In this document: piece after piece, positions 21,936 to 33,390 of the stretch
How positions within the stretch are numbered: the first letter of the stretch is position 1
Layout of the letters: every line of letters begins with the position of its first letter
NCBI RefSeq assembly: GCF_019393635.1
Contig: NC_057862.1
Span: forward strand, 241,341,941 to 241,405,940
Direction of reading: 5' to 3'
DNA: 64,000 nucleotides
Source of the DNA: Dromiciops gliroides
Lineage: Eukaryota; Chordata; Mammalia; Microbiotheria; Microbiotheriidae
The notes under the pieces: model-generated
Databases searched by the model: none
What the model was told of the DNA's origin: nothing
The model's input: only the letters and a program-made list of their open reading frames with translations
Translations under genes and position numbers: made by a program

Positions 21936-22075
21936 CCATTTAATAATACAGTTTGAAATCTGGTGTGTCTAAGCCTTCTTCCTTCACATTTTTTAAATGA
22001 ATTCCCTTGATATTCTTGACCTTTTCTTTTTCCAGATGAATTTTGTTAATTATTTTTCTAGCTCTATAACTGACA

Positions 22076-22870
22076 CTTCTTGATGATGCTTTTAGTGTCA
22101 TCTAGCAAAAAGCTTGGCTGTCTTTAATTTAGGGAGACAGAGAAGAAAGGATTAATTGGTAGCCAATGATTTGAGGGGCACCAGAAAGGGTCTCCTGCCT
22201 AACAGTATACCCTCCCTACTATGATGCTTGAAATTTCACCTTGAAAAGTTTAGTCTTTTGAGTCTTTGGGATTTGTCCTGGTCTCTGCCTAACTCAGGCC
22301 AGTCCAGTTTGTTTGGATATTGGGATGAAATGATACATTCAAAGGTCATTTAACACTTAGGAGGAGATTAACTTAGCCATAACAGGGGAAGGATATTCAA
22401 TGAAGATATGCATCATAGACACCATGAAATGATTCAAATTTCTTTGCCTCTGAAGATACCTGTCATAGATCACCAGACTAACCTAAGAGCCAGGTTGTTT
22501 TCACTCAAGTGACTTAAAGGTGATATCAGTGGACCAAGCTTTTAGTCCCTTGAGCCAATCAACTCCCCAATGAGAATGTGGAGGAACTCTCTTTGTTGAC
22601 ACTGATATGCCAATTTTCAAATGATATCAAATCTATCTGCCTCTCGGGATTGACTCACCAAGATACAAAAAGATCTGAAGTGTCATTGGGATTTCTGGTT
22701 TTACTGAGGCTGCCTATCTGACCCACTTTGTTAACAGTTACATGTGGCACTGTTAATAAACTGATCTCACTTGGAGGCTGTACCTCAGTCTTCCTTTATT
22801 AAATTTACTGGAGACACCCTCATCAGATAATATCCGATTCCCCTGTTATGATGTGCCCCTTTTGCTTACC
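22076..22870. mobile_element. unassigned repeat, possibly an LTR
   Basis: AATAAACTGATCTCACTTGG near 22756, followed about 70 bases on by TTTATTAAATTTACTGG and an end near CCCCTGTTA, has the look of an LTR 3' part. No other copy is present in the window to test this. Confidence 0.35.
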
Positions 22871-22956
22871 AGTAAATCCCTGGATTCCTTTGTAACTAGA
22901 TGTGAATGCGACCTTCTACAGGAGACTTTCTCTTGTAAGATTATCTTCCATTTACT

Positions 22957-23128
22957 TTTTTTTTTTAACAATTAGCTTTTTTTTTTTTTTGTGGGGCAAT
23001 GAGGGTTAAGTGACTTGCCCAGGGTCACACAGCTAGTAAGTGTTAAGTATCTGAGGCTGGATTTGAACTCAGGTTCTCCTGAATCCAGGACCAGTGCTTT
23101 ATCCACTGCAGCACTTAGCTGCCCCCCG
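22957..23128 (-). mobile_element. short tRNA-derived SINE (Mar1/WSINE1 type)
   Basis: Two T runs, GGGGCAATGAGGGTTAAGTG, body, ending TTAGCTGCCCCCC. Exact 9-bp TSD CCATTTACT at 22948-22956 and 23129-23137. Confidence 0.94.
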
Positions 23129-23164
23129 CCATTTACTCTCCATGTATCTTTATGTATTACTTAT

Positions 23165-23310
23165 TCATTTACATTTTATTTCCCCAATTAGAATGTAAGT
23201 TCTTGAAGCAAATGACTGTTTTTGCCTTTTTTTTTTTTGTATCCCCAGCATTTAGCATAGTGCCTGGCATATGCTAAGTGTTTAATGAATACATCTTGAT
23301 TGACTCAATG
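23165..23310 (+). mobile_element. L2-type LINE 3' end
   Basis: GAATGTAAGTTCTTGAAGC, TATCCCCAGCATTTAGCATA, GTGCCTGGCATATGCTAAGT and TTTAATGAATAC are the L2 3' end in order. Confidence 0.8.
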
Positions 23311-24887
23311 CCTTTCTGTGAAGGGGGGAAAGGGTCCTTCTTCTCTCCTTGTCCCACCTACCACCTAGGGTAGCTGCTTACATGGGACAACCAGAACGGG
23401 TCCAACATAGAACTGAAGAAAGCATCAATTATTCAAAGAAAGTAAGATACAAGGAGAAAGCAGTAAAAATTTGGTCTCAGTTGTCTGTATTCAATTCAAG
23501 ATTAAGCAGCTACTGTGATACAATAACAAAAAGGAGGCAGGTTCTACCATTAAGAAACATTCTACTAAGTGGGGGAAGATTAAAAAAAGGTTACTTGGGT
23601 TGACAGAATACAAGGTAGAGAGTGGTGGGGGCAATGGAGAGATTTGGATACAGTGCTCTACGGATTGTGAAGAACACTTTCAGCTGGAGAAAGGAGGGGG
23701 AGAAGGGAGAAATCAAGGGAAAGTTCCCTAGAAAACGTAGCACCTGAAAAGAACCTAGAAATAAGAGGATCTTCAAAGGCAGAGAAGAGGAGGGAGTGTA
23801 TCCTAACATAGCCCAATTCTCAAAGTCCATTGGTATGAGACTCTCTCCTCATTGGTTGAGATCAATACTCTGCACCTGTGTGAGGAGCAGGGTAGAATTG
23901 GAGAAAGATCTGGGGTTCTTCAGGGCTTTTCAAATTTCTTTAGTTTTAGGTTGGGAGGGTGGTTCTGCAGTTTCTTTGGGCACCTCTGGCTTCCAGCCTT
24001 TGGAGAAAAGATACATGATGCCAACCCTATTTCAGGTTGCTGAAGGAAAAGACTTTGGAAGAAACCAACATGAGAGGAGCTGATGTTCTCCATCACATCT
24101 CTATCCCCACCTTGCTATACTGGAAACTTCAGGAAATTTCTCCTTGGGTGAGATCCTAGGGCTCTACTCTCTCTTGGTAGAACTGAGTTACCTCACTCTC
24201 AATGGGAGAGTTCCTTCATTAAATAATTATTTCTATTATTTGGTATTTGGTGGGAAAAAGGTCAAACTTTGGGTATAAACTTGGGTTTCTGCTTCTCCCC
24301 ACTAATGAAACAGGGATCAGAAGTTAGTTTGAACCTGAAAACCATGTCCCCTAGGCTAATAATATTTAAGGGATCTGATATAATTCTAGTCTGGGAAATC
24401 TCCTTTCTCTGAGAAGAGCAGAGTACGTTTGGAAAAAGTAACCCTCACTACACATGGGATCTCTGTCCAAAGGAATATAATTTTTAGTTGCCTACTTTTT
24501 TCCAGGCAATTGTTGTTTTGCTAGTTTTTCTAAACCTTGGGCAATTTTCTCTCTCATTCTGTGATTCAGTAAATTTTCTCAAGTATGGTTCTTTGTTTTT
24601 AAATGGGGCTTCTTCTGTACAACTTTTTAGCCCAATTTGTCTTAGGCTTTTTCTTGAATCTCCTGTAAATGCTCCAGCCTAAATTCTATAAGGGCCCTTA
24701 TTTTAGGTTTGTTTATGTATTTACTGGTCTGGAATGAGATTTAAATAGAAATTGTTTTCTACAAACAACCTGATTTACTATTTGTAAGTAGCAATTTGGT
24801 GAGAAACTTTGAAAATTTTTCTCTGACTTTTTTTGTGATAATGAATGCTAAAGTCATTTCCTCTTACCTAAGCCTTTGAATCACTAG
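23311..24887. other. no feature recognised
   Basis: Mixed unassigned DNA. The part 23590-24330 has short overlapping open frames on both strands and an AATAA-rich end near 24220 that might be an old LTR, but nothing firm can be said. Confidence 0.35.
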
Positions 24888-24900
24888 GAGTATTGCCTGG

Positions 24901-25194
24901 GGCAGCTCAGTGGTACAGTGGATAGAACACTGGCCAGAACACTGGCCCTGGAGTCTGGAAGACCTGACTTCAAATCTAGCCTTAGACACTTGAAACTTAC
25001 TAGCTGTGTGACCATGGGCAAGTCACTTAACCCAGATTGCCTCAGACATCCACAGCCATCTCCAATCATCCTGATGTATATCATGCCAAGGGACCCACTT
25101 GGCTCTGGAGGAGCCTGGTGACTTTGCACAGCCCTGCAAGTCATGACATCACCTCCAGATGCCATAGTCCTCTTGGAGAAAGGACAAACAACAA
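24901..25194 (+). mobile_element. long SINE with RTE-like tail
   Basis: The head is the usual SINE (GGCAGCTCAGTGGTACAGTG to AGATTGCCTCA), but it continues with CCATCTCCAATCATCCTGATG, GACCCACTTGGCTCTGGAGG, GCAAGTCATGACATCACC and GGACAAACAACAA. I recall that tail from marsupial SINEs thought to be moved by RTE LINEs. Inside the head AGAACACTGGCC is duplicated in tandem. Exact TSD GAGTATTGCCTGG at 24888-24900 and 25195-25207. Confidence 0.85.
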
Positions 25195-25281
25195 GAGTAT
25201 TGCCTGGGGTAAGCTCTGGAAGCTTTTTTTTTTTTTTTACTTAGAATCTGTCAATTATTTTTCTGTGGTCATTTCTTTTTC

Positions 25282-25447
25282 TTTTTTTTTCTTTCTTTTT
25301 TTTTTTTTTTTGGTGAGGCAATTGGGGTTAAGTGACTTGCCCAGGGTCACACAGCAAGTAAGTGTCAAGTGTCTGAGGCCAAATTTGAACTCTGGTCCTC
25401 CTGAATCCAGGGCCAGTGCTCTATCCACTGCACCACCTAGCTGCCCC
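25282..25447 (-). mobile_element. short tRNA-derived SINE (Mar1/WSINE1 type)
   Basis: Long T run, GGTGAGGCAATTGGGGTTAA, body, ending CACCTAGCTGCCCC. Exact 15-bp TSD GGTCATTTCTTTTTC at 25267-25281 and 25448-25462. Confidence 0.96.
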
Positions 25448-25462
25448 GGTCATTTCTTTTTC

Positions 25463-26001
25463 AGAAGGGGATTTTGCTTTCTCATTTAGGAAACCTTTTG
25501 TTTGCATTTTAAAAAAATTCTCTTCAGAGGAAGTTTTTTTTTTTAATCATAATTTTTTTCTTCTTGGTTGTATCTTGGAAATTTTTAATATAATTTTCAT
25601 TTTCTCTTGGGTTTTTGGAGGCATATGACAAGCTTATTCAGGTTTGGGTTCATCCTACTTTTATGCGATTGTAAATTTATTGATCTAGTGCATTTCTTAA
25701 AATCTCAATGCTGTTGTATGGATAATTAATTGCTATATGTTGCTGTATGAAAAAGTCATTGGCACTCTTTTCATGATTTGATTTCATGTCCTTTGATGTA
25801 ATACTGTATTGCTTAAGTATGTCATATTAATCTGATAGACCATTATTGATACAATACTGTTCATTTATTAATTATATTAATATTTGTGTATCAGTGTGGG
25901 CATATGTGGAACAATTGTTAGAAAAGATAGGAACTAAGGTAATTGAAGGATGGTGTCTTTTTTTGTGGTTGCAAAGTATATTGAGAGTAGCCCCAGATAT
26001 T
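25463..26001. other. no feature recognised
   Basis: AT-rich DNA with T runs; no coding frame or named repeat. Confidence 0.4.
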
Positions 26002-26017
26002 AAGAATGAGGATATTT

Positions 26018-26171
26018 GGGGCAGCTAGGTGGCACAGTGGATAGAGCACTGGCCCTGGATTCAGGAGGACCTGAGTTCAAATCCGACCTCAGACACTTTA
26101 CACACTTACTAGCTGTGTGACCCTGGGCAAGTCACTTAACCCCAATTGCCTCACCAAAAAAAAAAAAAAAA
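26018..26171 (+). mobile_element. short tRNA-derived SINE (Mar1/WSINE1 type)
   Basis: GGGGCAGCTAGGTGGCACAG through AATTGCCTCACC and A tail. Exact 16-bp TSD AAGAATGAGGATATTT at 26002-26017 and 26172-26187. Confidence 0.96.
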
Positions 26172-26187
26172 AAGAATGAGGATATTT

Positions 26188-27106
26188 AAGGATATTGGGC
26201 AGAAGTTTGCTGTGTTTTGAACAGTTAAGTATTTAGTTTGGCTGGGATGTAAAGTATGTAAAGAAGAGCAATGTGAAAGTAATTCTTCAAAGGGTATAAC
26301 AGAACCAAATTGTGAAGTATCTTAAATGTTAGGTCTTATTCCCCCCCTCCCCCAGAGACAACAGGCAACATCCACCTGAAGGCTTTGGGGAGAGGGTGAT
26401 ATAGGGATGGAAAAATTACAAGACTCAGTGACTCAGTTCCTAAATTTTATTAAAAGACTGTGATGGCCACTGGGAGAATACCAAAAAGGAGAAAAGTGTG
26501 TCAAATAGGGAGATGAAAATGATTCTATTTATAGTGAAAAATGCAGGTAATTTCCTCATTATCCTAATTTCCTCCTTGTGGGAGGTTCATATCCCATTTT
26601 GGAATTCTTGGGGTCCTAAAACATCCCCCAAGGTGGGTACCTTTTTCCCTAGGAGTGTGTTTTTGTGTTCTAAACATCATAAAGTGAACTTGACACATTT
26701 GGTCTTTCTGTGCATGTTCATACACATGCACAGTTCAAAACATGTTTAAACTTGTCAGACCCCAAAGGTCTCTCCATTTAGGATATCTCTTTACTTTAAG
26801 ATCTGCTTTCTAGGTACAGTTTCTATTTCCTGTCATCTAGGAATGCCAGTTTAAACATTCCGGTTATTTATGTCTATTTAGGGTATCTGGATTCTGTTTC
26901 CCTAGGCTTCTATTGATAGTGTTTGTTGATAAGGACTTGAACCCTCTGGTTGCTGTTGACAAGAACTTGTCTTAGTTTATCTGTTAACCCTTTTGGCCTC
27001 CTCCTTCAAGGGGATGGTAGGAAGTATGACTTGGTCATATCAATACTTCTAGGAGTTAAATTTGGCCTCTATATTGTCAAAAGCAGAACCCTGTCCTCCA
27101 GAAAAT
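26188..27106. other. unassigned DNA, possibly an old LTR or ERV part
   Basis: It contains a polypyrimidine run (26341-26354) and a TTTATTAAAAG near 26449. It seems to continue on the far side of the L1 at 27115-27667. No protein is readable. Confidence 0.3.
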
Positions 27107-27114
27107 AGTCAAGC

Positions 27115-27667
27115 CCAGCAATACCACATTGGGGTCTTTTTCCAAAAGAGATCATGGAAGAGGGAAAAGGACCCACATATACAAAAATATTTATAGCTAC
27201 TCTTTTTGTGGTGGCAAGGAATTGGAAATTGAGGGGATGCCCATCAATTGGGGAATGGCTGGACAAGTTGTGGTATATGAATGTAATGGAATACTATTGT
27301 GCTGTAAGAAATGATGAGCAGGAGGAGTTCAGAGAAACCTGCAGGGTCTTGCATAGGCTGATGATGAATGAGATGAACAGAACCAGGAGAACATTGTGCA
27401 CGGTATCATCAACATTGTGTGTTGATCAACTATGATAGACAGGATTCTTCTCACCAATCCAACGGTACAAAAAAAAAGTTCCAAAGGACTCATGATGAAA
27501 AAGGCTCTCCAAATCCAGAAATAAAAAAAAAAAGGAACTGTGGAATATGGACGCTGATCGAACCATACTATTTCTTTTGTTTTTGGTGCTGTTGTTTTTC
27601 TTTTTTGAGGTTTTTTCTTCTTGCTCTGATTCTTCTTGTATAACATGACTAATGTAGGAAAAAAAAA
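27115..27667 (+). mobile_element. L1 LINE, strongly 5'-truncated, short 3' end
   Basis: It covers the last part of ORF2 (plus frames 27129-27435 with ARNWKLRGCPSIGEWLDKLW) and the start of the 3' UTR, closely matching 6270-6790 of the near full-length L1. It ends with an A run right after TAACATGACTAATGTAGG, about 200 bases short of the end of that L1. TSD AGTCAAGC at 27107-27114 and 27668-27675. Confidence 0.9.
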
Positions 27668-27675
27668 AGTCAAGC

Positions 27676-28122
27676 ATAGTTGTCTAGATAAGTATCCATT
27701 TTATTTCTGCTTGGCAAGATGGACATGCATGCATGGAGGATATCAAGAGAGACCCCAGTATTAACTTGGGGAAGGGGATATTTAAATGGCAGGGTCACAG
27801 TTTTAGGGGATACAGTTAAGATTTATGGCTCTTTCCCCCTGGTAAATGGGATGGGATGTTTATACAATCAGGAATCTGCCACTGGTGTTGTTAAGGACAA
27901 ACATTTGGGTTCTCACAATTCAAGTCTCTAGCATAAACAGAAAGACAAAGGCAGGGGAGAGTCTCTGTAGATAAATGAGCTTGAACTGCTTCACAGGGTC
28001 CCTTCCTGACCACAGCAATGGGTTGTTGATATGTCAGTCAAGTCCTCATACTGTTCTCTGGTTACCTGGATAACTGGAGACCTCAAGCTAATTAGGATAT
28101 GCCTGATCTTTCTACATTATTC
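27676..28122. other. no feature recognised
   Basis: Likely the right-hand continuation of 26188-27106 after the L1. No open frame of note. Confidence 0.35.
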
Positions 28123-28133
28123 CCTCCTCTTGG

Positions 28134-28307
28134 GGCAGCTAGGTGGTGCAGTGGATAGAGCACCAACCCTGGAGTCAGGAGGACCTGAGTTCAAATCCGG
28201 CCTCAGACACTTAACACATACTAGTTGTGTGACCCTAGGCAAGTCACTTAACCCAAATTGCCTCACCAAAAAAAAAAAGAAAGAAAGAAAGAAAAGAAAG
28301 AAATCTT
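28134..28307 (+). mobile_element. short tRNA-derived SINE (Mar1/WSINE1 type)
   Basis: GGCAGCTAGGTGGTGCAGTG through AATTGCCTCACC and an A/AAAG tail. TSD CCTCCTCTTGG at 28123-28133 and 28308-28318. Confidence 0.95.
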
Positions 28308-28401
28308 CCTCCTCTTGGCCAGAAGGGGCCATCAACATCCCTGAAGGTCAATAAGAGTTAACCACATCTGCTAAAGGTTAGTATCATAAAAAAGCAGAGG
28401 A

Positions 28402-28572
28402 GGGCAGCTAGGTGGTGCAGTGGATAAAGCACCAGCCCTGGATTCAGGAGTACCTGAGTTCAAATCCAGCCTCAGTTGACACTTACTAGCTGTGTGACCC
28501 TGGGCAAGTCACTTAATCCCCATTGCCCCACAAAAAACAAACAAAAACAACAACAACAACAACAACAACAAG
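28402..28572 (+). mobile_element. short tRNA-derived SINE (Mar1/WSINE1 type)
   Basis: GGGCAGCTAGGTGGTGCAGT through CATTGCCCCAC and a (CAA)n tail. TSD GCAGAGGA at 28394-28401 and 28573-28580. The head lacks a few bases (CTCAGTTGACACTT in place of CTCAGACACTTGACACTT). Confidence 0.94.
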
Positions 28573-28580
28573 GCAGAGGA

Positions 28581-29560
28581 CCCAACAAAAAGCGCAGTGG
28601 CTCTAAGGCTTCAGGCAACCAGGAGATGTAAAACGAAGTCATAAAGAAACTCAATAAACAAATACCATGAAACAAAAGACTAGAGTAATACAATATGATC
28701 TAATAACAATGTAACACAGGTTCATTCAATGAGCACATTTCATTTTGAGTGCCAGGTGTCCCATGTGATTGTCTGGTCCCTGGAAGCATCTTTTCTTGGA
28801 AAAAAACAGCTCAAGCCTTATAGTTCTTTTCTTTTCTTTTTCATTAAGCCTTATAGTTCTGATCTAATTAAAATAGAGCTGTAAGGGAGATGTTAAACTA
28901 AGCACCCAAACTTTTAGAGAATTTAGGTCACCTATGCTGTTTAGTTTTTACCTAAACTCTGTACCTGACATAAACATTGTTAACAACAAACTAAAGGGTT
29001 ACTGATGTCTTGATGCATATAAGATATTCATATACAAGCCAAATATTTCAAAATACCACAGAAAGCAGAACTCTTAAACCCTTCCAAGTTACATATATAT
29101 TCATTTGATCTTAATGTTTTCTCAAAATTTTACTCAATTGTTTTCCATTTTAATTCAATTAATCAATGCCTTCCTTGGAAGGAGCAGAGATCTAGGATAA
29201 GGATCTAGACCTTACATAAAAACATAGGTTACAGAACACTTTTCATAAGAAGATGACCTATGATACATGAATGAGTTTATATAACAGTCATCAAGTTAAC
29301 TTCAATTATAGCAAATGAGTCAAGATGAAAAATAATCAGTTTTATTAAAAACAACTTATTTTATATGCACTGTTTTAAATCATTTGTACTACAGGACATG
29401 CTCTAAAAATAGGTGTTATTTCTGTATTACATCACAAACTCAAATATAATTGATTTTTTCATTGTATAACATAAAACATTCAATAAATTACCCTCCTCTC
29501 AGAAAACTGATTGCATCAAAATCTTTTCTACAAAATAAATTTGAAGATGCTTCTGATTCA
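28581..29560. other. no feature recognised
   Basis: AT-rich DNA without open frames above 60 codons or a repeat I can place. Confidence 0.4.
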
Positions 29561-29564
29561 GTTT

Positions 29565-31435
29565 TATTTATTTTATTTTCATGAAAGTATTTTATTATTT
29601 TCCAGTTACATGTAAAGATAGTTTTCAACATTTGTTTTCATAGGATTTTTGGTTCCAAATTTTTCTCCCACCCTCCCTTCTCTCCCCCCTCCCCAAGATG
29701 GAATGCAATTTGATATAGGTTATATATGTATGATGACAATAAACATATTTCTGCATTAGTAAAAGAACACAAGAGAAAAACCTCCAAAAAAAGAAAAAAA
29801 AAGCCAAAAAGTAGAAACAGTATGGTTCAATCTGCATTCAGAATCCACAGTTCTTTTTTTCAGGATATGGAGAACATTTTGTATCGTGAGTTCTTTGAAA
29901 TTGTTTTGGATCATTGCACTGTTGAGGAGAGCCAAGTCTATCACAATTGCTCAATATACAATATTACTGTGTACAATCTCCTAGTTCTTCTCACTTCACT
30001 CAGCATCAGTTCACATAAGTCCTTCCAGGTTTCTCTGAATTCCTTTCTTATAGCACAATAGTATTCCATTACATTTATATACCACAACTTGTTTAGCCAT
30101 TCCCCAATTGATGGGCATTCCTTCAATTTCCAAATTATTTGCCACCACAAAGAGAGCTGCTATAAATATTTTTTACATGTGGGTCCTTTTCCTTCTTCTG
30201 TGATCTCTTTGGGATACAGACCTAGTAGTGGTATTACTGAGTCAAAGGGTATGCGCAGTCCCATAGCCCTTTGGGCATAATTCCAAATTGCTCTCCAGAA
30301 TGGTTGGATTAGTTTACCACTCTACCAGCAATGCATTAGTGTTCCCCTTTTTTCACAGCTTCTCCAACATTTATTATTTTCCTTTTTTGTCATATTAGCC
30401 AATCTGATAGGTGTGAGGTTGTTTTAATTTGCATTTCTCTAATCAATAGTGATTTAGAGCATTTTTTAATATGGCAATAGATAGCTTTGATTTCTTCATC
30501 TGAAAACTGCCTGTTCATATCCTTTGACCATTTCTCAATTGGGGAATGACTTGGATTCTTATAAATTTGATTTAGTTCCCTATATATTTTAGAAATGAGG
30601 CCTTTATCAGAAATACTGGCTAGAAAAATTGTTTCCCAGCTTTCTACCTCTCTTCTCATTTTGGCTACATTGCTTCTGTTTGTACAAAAATTTTTTAATT
30701 GAATGTAATCAAAATCATCCATTTTGCATTTCATAATATTCTCTATCTCTTGTTTTGATATAAATTGTTTTCCTTTCCATAAATCTGAGAGGTAAACTAC
30801 TCCTTCCTCTCCTAATTTACCTATGGTATCACCCTTGATGTCTAGAACATGCACTCATTTTGGCTTTACTTTAGTGTACCATGTAAGATGTTGGTCTATG
30901 CCTAGTTTCTGCCATACTATCTTCCAGTTTTCCCAGCAGTTTTGTCAAATACTGAGTTCCTATCCCAGAAGCTGGAGTCTTTGGGTTTATCAAACAATAG
31001 ATTACTGTAGCCATTTACTACTGTGTCTCCTGTGCCTAACCTATTCCATTGATCCACCACTCTATTTCTTAGCTAGTACCAAATACTTTTGATGACTGCC
31101 ACTTTATAGTATAGCTTCAAATTTGGTACAGCTAGTCCACCTTCCTGTGTATTTTTTTTTCATTAGTTCCCTTGATATTTTTGACCTTGTGTTCTTCCGG
31201 ATAAATTTCGTTATTCTTTTTTCTAACTCTATAAAATAATTTTTAGGTTGTCTGATCAGTATGGCACTGAATAAGTAAATTAATTTAGGTAGAATTGTCA
31301 TTTTTATTACATTAGCTCAGCCTATCCATGAGCAATTGATATTTTTCCAATTATTTAGATCTGATTTATTTGTGTGAAAAGTATTTTGTAATTGTGTTCA
31401 TAGAGTTCCTGGGTTTGTCTTGGCAGGTAGACTCC
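29565..31435 (-). mobile_element. L1 LINE, 3' half
   Basis: It starts (minus strand, right to left) inside ORF2 at the VYLPRQTQE region, which is cut by ERV-A at 31436, and runs through the C-terminal half of ORF2 to the 3' UTR and a T-rich left end near 29565. Minus frame 30390-30854 reads GEEGVVYLSDLWKGKQFISK and MDDFDYIQLKNFCTNRSN. No continuation is seen on the other side of ERV-A. Confidence 0.88.
30390..30854 (-). pseudogene. L1 ORF2 C-terminal piece
   Basis: 154 open codons of the ORF2 C-terminal region, parallel to 5640-6090 of the near full-length L1. It contains IYRELNQIYKNPSHSPIEKW and MNRQFSDEEIKAIY, which also occur in that copy. The adjoining Cys-rich end is decayed. Confidence 0.85.
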
Positions 31436-31521
31436 TGTAAGGGCCAAATTTAGTATGGGGAGAGTTAATTGGGTGGTTCGCCATAATATTGGGGTAAGAT
31501 AGGAGATTAACAGCCTCTTTT

Positions 31522-31664
31522 TGGGGGGGGGGCATTGGGGGTTAAGTGGCTTGCCCAGGGTCACACAGCTAGTAAGTTTCAAGTGTCTAAGGCTAGATTT
31601 GAACTCAGGTACTCCTGAATCCAGGGCTGGTTCTTTATCCACTGTGCCACCTAGCTGCCCCCCC
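31522..31664 (-). mobile_element. short tRNA-derived SINE inside the ERV-A LTR
   Basis: A G run, GCATTGGGGGTTAAGTGGCT, body, ending CACCTAGCTGCCCCC. Exact 13-bp TSD AACAGCCTCTTTT at 31509-31521 and 31665-31677. The paired LTR at 36285 lacks it, showing the empty site. Confidence 0.96.
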
Positions 31665-31927
31665 AACAGCCTCTTTTCAATAAACAAAACAGGGTTTATT
31701 AATGGGAACAAATTTGAAACACAAGCGAGGTTAATAAAGCTAGGGACAATGAAAAGGGGAATAGGGGAAGGAAAAAATACAATCTGCAAACTCACCAACA
31801 CCCAGAATCAGTAGTTCCAAATAGAACCAGCTGCATAGCGTCTCTCTCCTTCTCTCTCACATGCCAAAGTGAGTCCTCTCCTCCCCAGCTTTCTCCCAAA
31901 AGCCCCCTCTCCCACAGGAAACAGGGC

Positions 31928-31929
<2 letters not shown>

Positions 31930-31972
<43 letters not shown>
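31930..31972. repeat. (CA)n microsatellite
   Basis: About 21 CA units inside the ERV-A LTR; no interruption. Confidence 0.97.
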
Positions 31973-31974
<2 letters not shown>

Positions 31975-32639
31975 CCCCAAGCTAATTGGCTGACAGCCCT
32001 GATTGACAGAACGAACAGGCAGCTCTACAAATGCAAACCGACTAGCTTCCGGATGCCAAAAACCATCTGACTTGCCCTCACCAGGCTTCTCATCATGGCA
32101 GGGCTTCCCTACAGTATAATTTGGCCAGGCCCATGCAGGTGTGCAGGTGTCTGCCATGAGGTCAGCAAGCACGGGCATGTGCCGGGGCTTCCAATTTTAC
32201 CCAAAGATGGGGTCATAGAAACCCCAAATCACAATTAATTCCTTACACCCCCCCCCTGAATTTCATTAAGAAACACAGGCTGTTTCATTGATGAAGCAGT
32301 AAAAAATAACAGAATATCATAACCTATGCTAACAAACAATATACTAATAACAATATAGGAAAGGGAGAAAGGGAAAATTTTGTCCAGAGGGGCAGTTCCT
32401 CATGGACTCGAGCTTTGACAAAGTCTATAGAGGGAAAGCCTCTGTAGAAGATACATATTACAGATAGTGTATATAGTAACAGAAGGAAAAAACAAAAATG
32501 TTCATTTGAAGTCCTTGAAATCTTGTCTTTATTGAGTGTTAAAATGCCATCAGGGAGTCTGGATTCTGGTAGTCTCTGGATACTTTTACTTTACCTGTTT
32601 AACTGCTGGATTTCTACCAGTCTTTAGTAAAGTATTGAC

Positions 32640-32797
32640 TTCTTTTTTTTTTCTTTTTTTGGTGAGGCAGTTGGGGTTAAGTGACTTGCCCAGGGTCATA
32701 CAGCTAGTAAGTGTTAAGTGTCTGAGGCCGGACTTGAACTTGGGTCCTCCTGATTCCAGGGCTGGTGCTCTATCCACTGAGCCACCTAGCTGCCCCT
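32640..32797 (-). mobile_element. short tRNA-derived SINE in the ERV-A tail
   Basis: T run, GGTGAGGCAGTTGGGGTTAA, body, ending CACCTAGCTGCCCC. The flanks repeat ACCAGTCTTTAGTAAAG (left) and ACCAGTCTTTTGTATAG (right), a diverged TSD; ERV-B has this site once, without the SINE (about 48618). Confidence 0.94.
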
Positions 32798-33390
32798 CCC
32801 TCCCCACCAGTCTTTTGTATAGCATTGTCAGTGATCAAATTAAACAGTGAGAGTTCTTCAAAATATAACCCATATAGAACAAATTTAAACTTGATACATA
32901 TAGTATATTATATTCCCCACTGTGGAGGATATTTATACCCATATGCAATACAGAGTTGAGGCAGTTGTAATATCAATTAAGACAAGGATTTATATCCTGG
33001 TTTTTAACACTTTTTACCACCATGTGTCTGGATCAAGGCCAAATTTAGTATTGTGTCCGTGATGACACCTGAAAATGTTATGGGAAGTTACCATACCACA
33101 TCTTGTGGTTCCATAGACATCCAGTAATTGTGCTAGGCTCCAGGTGGATGGATTCTGACCATGCCACCAGACAGAGTGAAGAAGCTGAGTCAAGTTGAAC
33201 CAGATGCATGCGTTGGAGTTTCCATGACACCAGGCCACTTTTGGAGGGAGAGAGGAAAAAACTGGACTATGTCCAGCAATTATCCTCTACATAGCCACTA
33301 TCATCAACAAACTATGGACTTTCTGAATGGATTTGGACCAAGGGAATCCCACCTCCAGGTTTCACTGAATGGCTGTTCTCTTGGTCTCCA

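Larger units (their letters stand above)
19852..22065 (-). mobile_element. L1 LINE, 5'-truncated, interrupted twice
   Basis: A 10-bp TSD ATAACTGACA (19842-19851 and 22066-22075) brackets the element. It holds the 3' UTR and the C-terminal part of ORF2 (minus-strand frame 21335-21565 with TIWYWLRKREVDRWNRLGT). It is interrupted by a plus-strand L1 3' piece (19949-20277) and a solo LTR (21566-21935). A 29-nt tandem duplication lies at 21374-21431. Confidence 0.88.
31436..32247 (-). mobile_element. ERV-A 3' LTR (TGTAAGG type)
   Basis: From TGTAAGGGCC at the left to AATTCCTTACA at the right; TG...CA ends. The left 80 bases match the partial LTR at 36285. It includes a SINE (31522-31664) and a CA repeat. 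A purine tract adjoins it at 32248. Confidence 0.88.

Noticed and set aside
31792-32178. 128-codon minus frame with a Val/Cys repeat
   Set aside because: It reads through the CA microsatellite of the ERV-A LTR; the periodic peptide is the repeat itself.
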